DNA of 64,000 nucleotides from Rhyacichthys aspro (taxonomy: Eukaryota > Chordata > Actinopteri > Gobiiformes > Rhyacichthyidae). A model generated the notes under the pieces. The model made no database searches and was not told where the DNA came from. It saw nothing but the letters and a program-made list of their open reading frames with translations. Shown here one piece after another: positions 50,801-62,142 of the stretch; positions within the stretch are counted from its first letter, which is position 1; each line of letters starts with the position of its first letter. Location: the NCBI GenBank assembly GCA_036850595.1, contig CM072154.1, positions 11,043,330 through 11,107,329 on the forward strand. Reading direction: 5' to 3'. The translations under genes and the position numbers were made by a program.

Positions 50801-51771
50801 CTCTCTCACAGCAGGCGGTCTCCAACAAACATGGTGTTTCTGGCAGAAAGCCACAGGTAATTAGTGATTCATGTGCCAGATTGGAGGGATTTTAGTAATG
50901 TGTGGAGAGGTGTGAGCAGCAGTGTTTGTGTATGCGACACACTAACATCTTTAATTGACTAAAAGAATATGAAAGGCCAGACTGAGGAGTCTGTTGGGGG
51001 AGTGAGGGTTTGACGCGATGAAAGATTTCTTGTTTTGTGTGTCTCGTTGCTGGTCTTTTAGCATCACCCACTGAGAGCAGACCATAGCTACGCAGCAATC
51101 ATCAAGGCAAACCCACAGACCCGGTTTATTATAGATAGAGCTCTGCACCCATTTTTTCCTTTGAGGTGCACTTTCAAACTTGTGTAAGTGAACCCTGCTT
51201 TAGGCTGTTTTTAATTGGTGCCTTTTGCCAGACAGCCAGCCATAAGCCTTTCCTGTGATCTCAAATCTTAGTAAATAAGGGATACATTTTAATGTTTTAC
51301 ACAATAGTTGATTAATAACATTTACTCTACCAATGCAAAAGGGCTTTCTTGTAAACACACGTAAAGTATAAACATTTAGGCTAAATACACTATGACAAGT
51401 ATCAATGACAATGGTCTGTTTTAGCCACTAAACACTAGGCTATCAGACGACACGCACTTTTTTAATACTCATCATAAACCACTTTATGTTAAATAATCTC
51501 CCTTTGAGTTTACTTCTTATTTCTCCAACTACTATTTGAGTACGAATGTATTTTGTACTGCTACAATGTTATACCTGTAATATACACGTATATATCATAA
51601 GGAATGCAGTAACACAATAGTGTCTATACAAGTTTTCTGATTGTGAGCTTTAGCACACCAGAGAAACCGGTCTCTCTTGTCCTATGTAGGCCTACTGAGA
51701 GTAACTAACGCACAAGTGTAAAACACGTATTTTAGTTTAAAAATACTGTATGGCTTACCGTCCACTGCCAT
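47853..51771 (-). CDS. samd10: SAM domain-containing protein 10
   Basis: SAMD10 is a small protein with one sterile alpha motif, a protein-interaction fold. Its function is poorly known. Coding exons on the minus strand are 51759-51771, 49918-50099, 48180-48348, 47944-48084 and 47853-47875, giving 175 residues (human 202). It starts MAVDAASSFSFCRPAVEY. NLTWHDGRGQKAAGGRPVKL and KLLQQPGTEALQ match the mammalian N-terminal half. The SAM domain covers about residues 87-155: VVLWSQQDVCKWLKKHCPHN, YVEAFSQHAITGRALLRLNG and LQRMGLVQETLRQELLQQVL. The protein ends SFGNIP. UCKL1 lies immediately upstream, as in human apart from ZNF512B, which is missing here. Confidence 0.95.
50416..50443 (+). repeat. 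(AAT)n microsatellite
   Basis: About nine AAT/ATA triplets lie in the first samd10 intron. Confidence 0.9.
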
Positions 51772-52480
51772 GGCAGTTACGAGCCAAAGTGCATCTAGTT
51801 TGGATGTGCCATCTTCTCACGCCCTACTTCTGGCCCCAGCCTCCGGCTCGGTGCGCACTGCTCCGCTCTGTTTTCTCACTGAAGTTTTAGCACGGTCTGA
51901 GAGGGTCGGGACCACATCCTTCAGAGACTCTTCCGTAGATCTGGGTTAGAAAGCTCCCCAGACGCACGTCGCGCAGTTGTAGTTCGCGCTGCTGTCTGTG
52001 ATCTCAAGTTTAAAAGGCAGACAGGAATGTCCCCGAGCAGCTTGCCGACTGGTTCCGCTGTTTCAGAGCTATGCGCGCACACAAGCGAGCACGGGCGTGT
52101 TTAGCGTGCGTCTGCGTGTGTGTGTTTGTGTTTGGTTTATCTGTGTCGTGAGAATCAGATGCGCGGCATTTTCTCAAGAGCATACGAAAGCGCAGCAAGC
52201 TCAAAGTGCAGCCCGGGGCCCTGTAATTAACACAGCTAGTGGAGTCTTTGAAAAAAAAACTGCGGATGAAAAGGCTTCTCATCACTGCAGCATCCACCAT
52301 AAGGAATTCCCCTATTGCCCTTCTTAAAGAAAGGGATCTCTGTCTGCCTGTGGGCAGTTGGCCCTGTCTTGGAGGGACTCTGTGATGGGTTTGTCCGAAG
52401 GGACTGCAGCAGGACACAAGAAGATTAAAGAGTCTTCTGCGTCCACCTGCCCACTTTGTCCCTTCATTTAACAACTACAG
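51772..52480 (-). promoter_or_regulatory. samd10: samd10 5' UTR and promoter region
   Basis: This GC- and CpG-richer region lies upstream of the samd10 first exon. A minus-strand open frame of 154 codons at 52010-52474 has no splice partner or recognised domain and is not called a gene. Confidence 0.45.
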
Positions 52481-53337
52481 GTACACACCTAGAGAACACG
52501 CGATAGTCCTACGCCACAAAACCACTTAACTTGAACTATGTAATTCACTTTTTTTTTGTTGGGGTGGGGGGGGGGGGGGTGGTCTTGACAAATCTATAGC
52601 GTGTGTTAGTGTATTTTGGTTTGTGCCATAGGCTATGTAATATAATACAGTGGACCAGAAGTTTTACAGTTCAAGCATTCATTTCAATATATTGAGCTAT
52701 AATAAAGCAACAATAATACATTTTTGAATATAGTGCAGTACACTCTTAGAACACATCTGGCTCATGTGACCTCCCATGACCTTATGAGCACCACTGGCTC
52801 TTTCACAGCATATCCCTCAAAAGCATAGGAGATCTTAGCTTGGCCAGCCAGACCCAGTCACTAGCCTTTGTGTAAGTGGTACAGAATAAAGGGAGGGCAA
52901 AATAAAAGTGTTTATCCATTACAAAAAATCTGAATCCAGTTTTGGGCTATAGTGTAAGGATAGTTGTGGAAATATATAATTTATACGTTTATATCAGGCT
53001 GCTCTGGTTTTTGAATCGGTTTGGCTGAGGCAATAAAACCGCAAACAGAAACTCTCCTGAATCTTGTTGAAGCAGGACAAAGATGAGGAAATCTTCCTGA
53101 GTACACAGGAGCACCAAGGCAGTGTCCTTCAGTGGCAAAAGCTGGCAGGAGACTAAAGATAAAAATGGTTTGATGAAAGGAGAACAAACACATCAAGGCA
53201 ATAGGGTGAAAATGGCACTCAATCAGTGATTGAAGTGGGACTGGGCAGGTGTTCAGAGGTGCACCTGTTGTTTGTTTGAGGTCATCTGTGTATCTGTGTA
53301 ACAATACTCACCTGTTACAGCTTTGATGAACTACAAA
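52481..53337. other. Intergenic with a poly-G tract
   Basis: No gene was seen. At 52561-52583 lies a G-rich run (GGGG, T, about 14 G, TGG) preceded by a T-run. Confidence 0.5.
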
Positions 53338-53459
<122 letters not shown>

Positions 53460-53460
53460 T

Positions 53461-53565
53461 TAGAGATCGACCAATATGGGTTTTTCAGGACGGATACAGA
53501 TACCGATTATTAGTAGTTAAGGAGGCCGATAACCGATATTTGGAGCCGATATTCATTTGCATTTT
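53461..53565 (+). repeat. Interspersed repeat rich in CCGATA motifs
   Basis: The unit starts ATTAGAGATCGACCAATATG and carries recurring ACCGATTAT, GCCGATAACCGATA and GCCGATATT. I know this motif series from a common unclassified fish interspersed repeat. It directly abuts the microsatellite. Confidence 0.5.
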
Positions 53566-53589
53566 TGTAAAAGTGTAAAAAATGGCGTG

Positions 53590-54300
53590 TGTGAATAAAA
53601 TTCCTAAAATCCTCCAATCCTTATTCAGACCTTCTCCAAGGCCTCAGGCTTTAAAATAAATATAAGTGAGATTTTGCCCTTAAAAGTTCTCTCCCTGCTG
53701 CATATAACACTCCTTTAAAACAAAAAGAGAAATATTTGGGTATCCAAACAAAGCTATAACTAAACTAGAATGCTATGGTAATGACAATGAAAATAAACTG
53801 GTTTCGGTCTTTCTTGAGAAATGGTGGGTGGAATTAAAAGTTAATCAGCTGTGATTTTGACATTTAAAGCTACCAATATGCCTTTCTTCCTTTCACCAGT
53901 GCATTTGACTATACTTCTCCACTTGAGACCACTTAAATATAGCATAAGAAACCATTGTGGAGGTGATGTTTTGAAGAATTTCTCTGTAAAATATGACCTG
54001 CAAATATACCATAAATAGTTTGGGCAAAATGTATTATGTCTGTCATGTAATTCTGGTTTTAGAATGCAATCACTTCATAAGCTTTTGATTAAAAGCCATA
54101 ATATTACAAACACCTGACTTCAATATCCTTTTAGGAATTTATCCCTCTAGAGAATTCCTTAAACCTCGCTTTGGAATGGATAATAATTATCTTGCCTTTT
54201 GTGATGTGGAGTCAACTAAACACTTATTTTTTTCAATGTAAACACTGTTACTGGACTGAAAAAAACCCCTCAAAAGATTATTTTTGGAACAAAACGAATA
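53590..54300 (+). mobile_element. Degenerate LINE (L1/Tx1-like) remnant
   Basis: Conceptual translation gives pieces of a non-LTR reverse transcriptase: SGFKINISEILPL near 53650 resembles the family's SGxKINxxKSEIxPL segment. A downstream GMDNNYLAFCDVESTKHLFF near 54170-54230 resembles the cysteine/histidine-type C-terminal region. Stops and at least one frameshift interrupt the frame. It is a dead fossil with no transposition capacity. Confidence 0.6.
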
Positions 54301-56779
54301 TTAAATGTTATCATTCTTTATATTTCACTTTTTAAGACCTTTAAAATGTCAATGTATATAAAGATAAATAGTTCAGTCATATGCCATCCAATGTACAACC
54401 ATTGCTCCAAAATAATCATTACACAACTGTGAGCACAAGAGGGCAGTCACGTGCAGCAGCAGTGAGAAACTGTATGTGAAAGGTACTTTACAATAGGCTA
54501 TGTTCTTTTCTATGAGTGAAACATTTTTTGTTTATTTACAGAGTTAATAATAAAAAGTTAGGGCTAGAAATTCTTGAAGATGACCCTGTTATAGCTATCT
54601 GTTTGTATGACAAGACTAGTATCTGATGTAAAGGGATTACTTTACTAATACTTGGATTGAAACTAATCTAAACACTTTTTTAAAAGTTAAATAATACATG
54701 AAAACAGAGGTCACTTTATCATAAGCACTATAAAATAGAAAACCTTTAGCAGATGTCAGCATCAGCAGATGTTTGTGTGTATGCTCATAGGTGGCTGTCC
54801 AGATGTGTACACAATGCCATGAGCCAAGTGTTAAGTGTGCCTGGACCTCTCAACACCCATAAAAAACTTGGACTTGTATTTTTTTCCATTTCCATTTTTA
54901 AAATGTTTGTCCCATGCTGAGTTCAACAATGATCAACTATTAAGTTACTCTAAATCATAAAGATGTGCTTAGTGGGACCAAAAATAACGTCTAGGTTAAG
55001 TGTTAGGTAAGTGTTGGGACCAGTCCTTTTTGTTTGTTCTTGCACATGGCTGTTAATGTACAAGAGCGGATACAAGCCACTCTTAAACATACAAACTGTG
55101 GCAGATGTTTAAACAATCCTTTGACCTGCTACTGTCACATTTTCTATAAAACAGGTCCTTAGATTACATTTTATTATAGACAAAACACAAGCCTCCCCCA
55201 CATTAAACATATTATTCAAATATTTGTAAAATAAATATATAATAGATCTTCACAAGGAAAGTTGTGTTAAACAGTGTCTGAAATGGCCGCTGAGCTGAAA
55301 AGTTTAGAAAGAGGTTTACAGGGAGACTCAGAATGTGGACCACTGGTGTTAAAACTAAACAGAGAAATCAAATAGATACACATAAGTGGGACTGGCCATG
55401 TGTTATCCAGACTGTTGTGAGTGGGGGAAGACAAACATAAGACATTTTGGTTGGTATGCAGAAAAAGTCCTCAGTCTTGCTCATAATATGACGAAGTCAA
55501 GAGGTGCATTAGCAGCATAAACCGTGACGTAAGTGTTATGATGGACAGGTGAAGCTAAAACAGCTGTAGCTCAGTGATGTTATTCAGGGAGAGGTCTGGG
55601 TGGAGCTGCCTCTGTGCTGCTGAATAAAGGTGCACTTGTTTGACTGCACCAGAAAGTCTGAGTGTGGAAGCTGGGTGTTCTGAAACATGTTTCACAGATA
55701 CAATAAGAGCTTGTTGACAAATCAAGGGTTAAACGCCCAATATGTAAGCCACTTATATACACATCGCAGTGTATGTGAAAATAACAGGGTGTTTCTAGGT
55801 AAAAGAGGTGGGTTCAGCGACAAACAGGAAACAGGAAATGGGCTTGCTTTTAAAAACACCAAATCAAAAAAGAGAAGAAATGATACAAACAATGCCAGCC
55901 TTGTTTGAAATTGTAAAAGACAAAGCAAAAGTCAACAGATGCACATACCAAGTCAGGGAAAGTTATTGACATAATATGCTTTTGGTACATGGTTTTAAAT
56001 ATCTTGTGTTAGAAAGCTTTGTTCAACTGATTCCACAGCACAAAGCCTTGTGTTGTGAATGAATGTTTTGGTTTGTGAAGCTGGGGTCCAAGGGGCATGG
56101 GTGTGTACAAAGGTACATTTTCACCCCTGTTGAAATTTAGCTTTTTAGACAAGGATCCATTGAAAAGCCACTGTTACACTATAAAAAATAAATCATAATG
56201 TAAAATATAATAGTTTGTGCAGTTTATGCTGCATCTTGTATACAGACATTTTGGAAAGTGTGTAGCTCACTGCTGAAGTAATGTTTTATTGTCACCCCGT
56301 TTTGCTGAAATGCCACAATGGGAAAATATTAAATTTAGCCTGTGGCCAGAATGGAGGACTCAGCACACAAGAAAAACAGAATTTCCAAAATGAATAAAAG
56401 ATTCCATTGCCGGCTTTCCTCTAGTGTCAGTTTGGTGTCATTTGTGAGTAAGTGGGAGGAGATATGCAGATGGTGCCAGAGGGGCACTATTAGTGGCGGA
56501 CGTAGACTCCAAACTTCACAGTGGACTGTTGTCACTCTGCCGGAGTCCACCCAGAGCATTTGGAACATTTGGAAAAACATTACAGCCAAGGCAGCATCTA
56601 TACAACTACGTAACTGTTTTTTGTAATTTTGTATATTGGTCTTAAGTCTTTTTTATCTTCAGTCATCATATCCAGATGGACTAGAATATTTAAGGTGTAT
56701 TTTCTCAGCTTTACTTGACCTTGACAGAGAGGATTTTCATCCAGAGCCTATTCAAGACTTTTAACAAGTGAATTACAAC
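54301..56779. other. Gene-poor region upstream of emilin3
   Basis: About 2.5 kb without a recognised gene. A CTCF-core-like CACAAGAGGGCAG lies at about 54434-54446. The part next to 56700 should hold the emilin3 promoter, but no clear TATA or GC box stands out. Confidence 0.4.
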
Positions 56780-59700
56780 ATGAATTTTGCGAAGGCTTTT
56801 AGTCCTGTTGTTGTCATTACTCTGATTTTGACAGTGGTTGAAACTAAGCTCTACAGACCACCTCAGGTTCAGCCCTTTAACGGTGGTCTCAGTCCACACT
56901 ATGAAGCAGGGAAACCCACCAGCAGACACAAGTAAGTCTTTCTCTTTACATCTGTTCAACAACAAATCCTATTGTTTCATCTATCTATAATATCCAAATG
57001 TATATTATTCATATCATCAATCATAATGTCGTAATGGTTTACAATTACAATAACATATGTTTTTTCCTTTTCCCTTCAAGAAACCACTGTGCATATGTTG
57101 TTGAAAAGACAGTGTCCTTTACTGTGCAGGACGGTTCAGCCCCTTATGTCAAAGCTGAATACAACAAATGTTCCTGGGGACAAAAATGTCCAACTCTCCA
57201 GTAAGTAAAAAATACTTTTTAATGGCATGTTTTATTTTACTTTGTTTGTAACGTGGATTTTTTTCTCACCTTAAACTGTATTTCACACAGTGACTAAGAA
57301 CAATCTTTTTTTTTCAGATATCGTTTAATGTACAAACCTATCTTCAAAGTGGCACATAAAACTGTGACTGAGTTGGAGTGGCGTTGTTGTCCGGGCTTCT
57401 CTGGTTACGCCTGTATGCAGGGACCAACTTACCATCACCCTATGATGCCACCCTTCAAGGGTCCACCAATGAAGGGTCCACCAATGAAGGGTCCACCAAT
57501 GAAGGGGCCACCATTTAAGGGTCCACTATTCAAGGGCCCACGATACAACTCTCCAATGTTTAAGGGTCAACCCATTAACAGTGCTATCAAGACCAGCCCA
57601 TGGGCTCAACCCAATGGACCTCCCACTGGTGGTTTTAACCCTTACCCCATACATCACTTTGGCCCTCCTAGGTCCTCCTCCTACCCAGACACCTCCTTTG
57701 ACCCTCATCTGGCTGAGACAGAGCCGCTGCCAGACCACCAAGACCCACTTCAGCAAGAGCATGAGCATGAACAGATCCCAGAGCACATCAATGGACCTGA
57801 GGAACATATTGCAGTCGAGACAACTCCAGATTCTGAAGGTGAAGCTGCTGAAGGTGAGAGCATACATACCTTCACTATACAGTCAGTAACAGATCATTGA
57901 CAGTCACAGACAGAGTTAGTTTAAAAAAATATTTGGAGTAAGGTAGGACAATAAGTTGGTTAAGTATCATAAAAAAGTGTTGAAGTCTTAAGGATATACA
58001 TACATACCAATTGCATTGCATTTTTTACATGCTCTTTTTTTATTATTATTATTATTGTTATTATTACATTTTCACTTTTCATCTTTTCTCTCTAGGCCAG
58101 GCTCTAGACAGTGAGATGGAGGAGAGGCTGCTGCAGATGGAGGAAGATGTGCAGCGTTTGAGCCAAGGTCTGGAGACTCTGAAAGGCACTGTGAACGGAC
58201 TAGAGGGCAGCCTAAGAGCCTCTCTCAGAGAAGATGCCAACAGGATGCTCTCCACTCTTCTCTCTGCTGCCCCTGCGCCTGTCCCTGCACCAGCCGTAGC
58301 CACCGGTGCATCCACTGTGGGTTTTGTGGAGATTCCGGGAGGGGACACTCAGACAGATGGCATAGATGGCAGACATGTGTTTCCAGGCCTTGCAGAACTA
58401 AGAGAAAAGGTCGATGAGCTTAGAACTGAGCTGCAAGTCAAGACGGCAGAGCTCAAGGAGCTGAAAGCCACAGTGACCGGGCAAGACAGTGCTCTAAAGA
58501 AACTATCTAATAAAGCGAGAACAGCCTCACACTCCCCTCAACTTCCTGAAGGAGAAGGCAAGAGAGCTCTGGAGAATATGATGGACGCCAAGCTAAGTGC
58601 AGCCCGGACAGAGATTCTGGGAGGGTTTGAAAAACGTGTAGAGATCGCAGAAAGTCGCTGTGAAGAGAAAGCTGGGGATGTGCGTCGTCAGTGCAAGAAA
58701 GAGCAAGGTGAGAGGCAGGAACACATGGAGGATGCTTTGGTAGAAAGTACCACAGATTTAAAAACAGAGATGAAAAATCTTCAGCTGCAAATCAATGATT
58801 TAAAGGCAACAAATAGCTGTTGTAGTAGAATAACTGGGCTTGTGGAAAGAGTTGTGTTACTTGAAACATCAATGGCAGGTCTGAACCAGTCACAGAGCCA
58901 CCTGAGAGTGGAGATGAGTGGACACAAGGACCATATTGAGGGCATTTTAGAAGGTCGTCTCGCGTATCTAGAGGAAAAACTTAATGTTACAGGGCGTATG
59001 CACATGAATGAGTCTGAGAAGAGAAGCGATGTCTATGAGATAGCTGAGACAAGGCTAGTCCTGGAGGACAGAATGGAGGGTAAGCTAAGGGCTTTGGAGG
59101 GGCGCCTACTGACAGCTCTGGAGGAGCTGAGCAATGCCACCACCCCAGCACTGCTGGAGGGTCATGCTGTTCCCACCCTGGAGACAGAGCTGGAGTCCCT
59201 ACGGGGGAGGCTGGAAATGGATGTGGACAGAGTGCAGAAACAGCTGAACAGCCTGGAAATGCTCTGTTCATCATCTTGCTCATCCCCTAAAACCCCCTCT
59301 CCCCTTCAGGCAGATTCAGCTAGTTTTAATTTAGCTGATGAGCAAAACATCAGTGGGACACTGGACATTCAAGCTGACCGCTTGAATAAGCTCAATGTTA
59401 CACTGCAAAACATTTTGAAGCATCTCATGGATCAGCAAGAACAAGCACCAGAAGAATCTCCAATTAACGGGGAGATTACAATTCTCAAGTTAAATGTCTT
59501 TTCTGTAAACCACACGCTAAGGGGGCTCCAGGAGTCTCTTGGGACAGTTGTCCACCAGGTGGACCAGGCCAACAGCTCCTGGCATGAGAGGGAGGCACGC
59601 CTTGCCCAGCAGATGAAGGGTGTAGTGCAGTTGGTCAGCCGTCAAGCCTCCATGTTAGGAGCAGGAGAGCGCAGACTAACCCGACTAAAGGGTGAGCTTT

Positions 59701-60044
59701 TGGAGATGAAGAGGCGATTAGCTGATGAGGTGCGAGGCTGTCGAAGCACAGCTATGGGTGTCCAGAAAGAGGTCAGTGAAGTTGGAGGGCGTGTGGCTAG
59801 TGTTGAGAACCAGTGCAAAGGACTGAATTTCTTGGCAGAGGACCTGGAGAGAATCAGGGAGGAGTTGGAGAAACAGTCAACTGGCCTGCTCTTACAGGTC
59901 AACGGGACACTGTCCAGCCACACGCAGCAGTTGTCCGAGCTCAAAGACGAACTCAGAAACTGCACGTCTAAGTTGGAGCCTACGCAGCAGAGTTTAGAGT
60001 CAGAGGCAGTGCCAAAAAGAGGGGACACCTTCACATTAAGTTAG
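56780..60044 (+). CDS. emilin3: EMILIN-3, EMI-domain extracellular protein
   Basis: EMILIN-3 is a secreted elastic-matrix glycoprotein of the EMILIN family that lacks the C1q domain. Coding exons are 56780-56931, 57081-57200, 57318-57853 and 58096-60044, giving 918 residues. It starts with a signal peptide (about 1-22, FSPVVVITLILTVV). The EMI domain is about 52-124: NHCAYVVEKTVSF, YNKCSWGQKC and WRCCPGFSGYAC are its cysteine landmarks. A Pro-rich region has a tandem GPPMK repeat. From about residue 270 the protein is a long heptad-rich coiled coil with several N-glycosylation sequons (NVT, NGT, NSS), ending before any C1q-like sequence. Absence of gC1q identifies EMILIN-3 rather than EMILIN-1 or -2. 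It is longer than human (766). The last intron leaves a GQALDSEMEE junction in good phase. Confidence 0.93.
57446..57545 (+). repeat. emilin3: 15-bp tandem repeat coding (K)GPPM
   Basis: About six copies of a 15-bp unit, consensus GGTCCACCAATGAAG, encode KGPPMKGPPM variants that end as KGPPFKGPLFKGP. The copies are nearly identical at first and then diverge, so recent expansion within the Pro-rich linker is likely. Confidence 0.9.
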
Positions 60045-60700
60045 CTGATATTTAAGGGAAATGGCTATTTCAAATAACAAATTACAAAGTGTAAATGTTT
60101 GAATATGTTAAGTCCACTAACTTTTTTATTTGACTTGACCTATAAATTACAAAGGTTTTGAACCTGCACTGAAGTAAATATGCAAATATTTGTGTCTGTG
60201 AGGATCTCTGTGTAAATGAAAAGTGGAAAACCCAAAGGCAGCTAATTCCACTGGCATTTTGCATGAAATGACACGGAGGCAGAATGGTGTAATCTTATTA
60301 ATCTGTTTGTTTCATAGTATTTTTCAAGCCCCACTGACTGTGGAAAAGATTAACAAAGACAAACATTTGTATTGTTATAGTGCTCATTTAAAACAAAAAA
60401 GAAATTCTTGAAAATTATTTTGATGTTATGATTATTTTTACATGTTTACAGGTTTGTGTTTTTGTACTGATTTTAAATGCCTATGCTTAAAGATATGTTT
60501 TTATAACAATGGAGTTTTCACTGTCAAATCTAATTCTGATTAAATGGATATCTTTGTAGTGATAACACAAGTCCTTACTGTTCTTGTTGATTTATGTATA
60601 TTAATATTATTTAAGTAGGAAAATATTCCTTTTACTCACATCTGCTCCAATTTAGTTCAGTTGACTGTTTACTGGTGCTTACAAGGAAAAACCACAAGAG
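60045..60700 (+). other. emilin3: emilin3 3' UTR
   Basis: AT-rich tail after the stop, with an ATTAAA at about 60539. There is no other gene. A CTCF-core-like CCACAAGAGGGCA lies at 60692-60704. Confidence 0.4.
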
Positions 60701-62102
60701 GGCATTAGAGAAGCATTAAGCTGACTGCAGAGAAGAAGAGGTGAATCCATGATGGATGTGTGTAACAAACTGGCTATTGCCAATTTTTCTGTATTACTTT
60801 GCTCGCTAAAGTATATAAAGTGTATAAAGTATACCATATGGCATAAGACCTATTAAGTCACCTGGCTATAACTGGCTAATATACATTTAGTTTTGTTTTT
60901 TGTATAAAATAATTCTCAGCTTCCATCAGATATGCCATAGTGGGGTTCAATTTTAGCATATCTTCTAAATATCATGAGTGACAGTACAGGAATATGCCTA
61001 GTTCATGCCTAAGTCACTCATTTTACTTGTAAAGCCGTCACCAAAAAGTAAAATGTTTTTACATTGGGATTATGGATACCAATTCAATAGCAATGTAAAA
61101 TACTGACATGTACTGTTTGTCCCTTTAAGACTTATAATACTCAAAATACTTTCTCATTCTGCCTGACTACTGGCATCTTTAATACACAACTATAACACCA
61201 TCGAAAAGCCAACTATGGACTATGACACTAAGTTCATCTAAAGCTGACAGAGAGCCGGCTATAGAGGGACAGGACCCTGTGCTGTGGTATTAATGTGACA
61301 GCACTGCTCTTTGCAGCTGTGTGACAGTTCAGCACAGCTCAGCCCTGAGCCTATGCTCCCTTAAGCAGCTTTCCACCACTGTCACTTTGGGAGCACCATT
61401 GCTCGAAGTAAACTGCACCGGTGGGAGTGTAAGTGAGGTGCTTCAGGTGCAGTTCACATATGTATTTACTGCATGACCATGGAAAACACTTGTGTGTCAG
61501 AGTGTCTGAAAGTATCTTCAACACGGTCTTGTCTTTACTATTGTTCATTAAACAATGTGGAATCATCCTCAAATGCCCTTGTTCAAGATTAGTGTTGCAT
61601 TTTTTTTTTTTAAGAGTAATAGCAGTCCTTCACGTAACTCTGCTTTTCAAGTGCTGTTAAATTTGTATCTTTTGCACTAAACCTCCTTACTAAGCGGCAG
61701 AGTTCTTTGCCTGACAGTTCTTTATGACTTTCAGAAAACAGACCAGTTGCAAGAATGAAATGCACAATTAAGGCAACAAAATAAATTGTGGGGGGCAAGT
61801 TTTGTATTGGGCTGCTGGGTGTGGTATTGTGAGTCATCAGTCAAAGCTTGTCTGTATTATACTGATCCCTCTTTCCCCCCCCCCTTCTCTCTCTTACTCC
61901 ATTCTCTCTCGAGCTTGCTTGCCATCACTCTGAGCTTTTCATTGGACATCACTGGGGCTCAGTGCATCTCCACAATAAGTGAAAAAGAGATGGGAAAGCG
62001 AGTGTGTGCCTACATGATGTCAATGTCTCCGGTCTAGTCTCTTTTGCTCTTTGTTCCCTGCTTTGTCCTCAGTTGTCCATCTACACCTCTCCACCTGGCC
62101 CC
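60701..62102. other. Intergenic, nothing recognised
   Basis: Only short chance frames are present. A T/C-rich stretch at 61868-61910 is simple sequence. Confidence 0.45.
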
Positions 62103-62142
62103 ATGAGTTTAACTGAGGTCAAAACTCTCTCCACCCTTGAAG
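62103..62142 (+). CDS. Possible first coding exon of an unseen gene
   Basis: An ATG in fair context (CCCCATGAG) opens MSLTEVKTLSTLE and stops at a consensus donor (GAAG|gtaagc). No continuing exon was found before the window ends, and the peptide was not recognised. It could be chance. Confidence 0.2.

Noticed and set aside
52010..52474. 154-codon minus-strand open frame
   Set aside because: It is Arg/Ser-rich in a GC-rich promoter, with no domain, no splice partner and a low-complexity antisense repeat.
58079..60034. Minus-strand frames opposite emilin3
   Set aside because: They mirror the emilin3 coiled-coil exon and have no independent start context.
57240..60044. A C1q domain at the end of the EMILIN gene
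   Set aside because: The coding sequence stops after the coiled coil, with no C1q-like sequence in the next 4 kb, in agreement with EMILIN-3.
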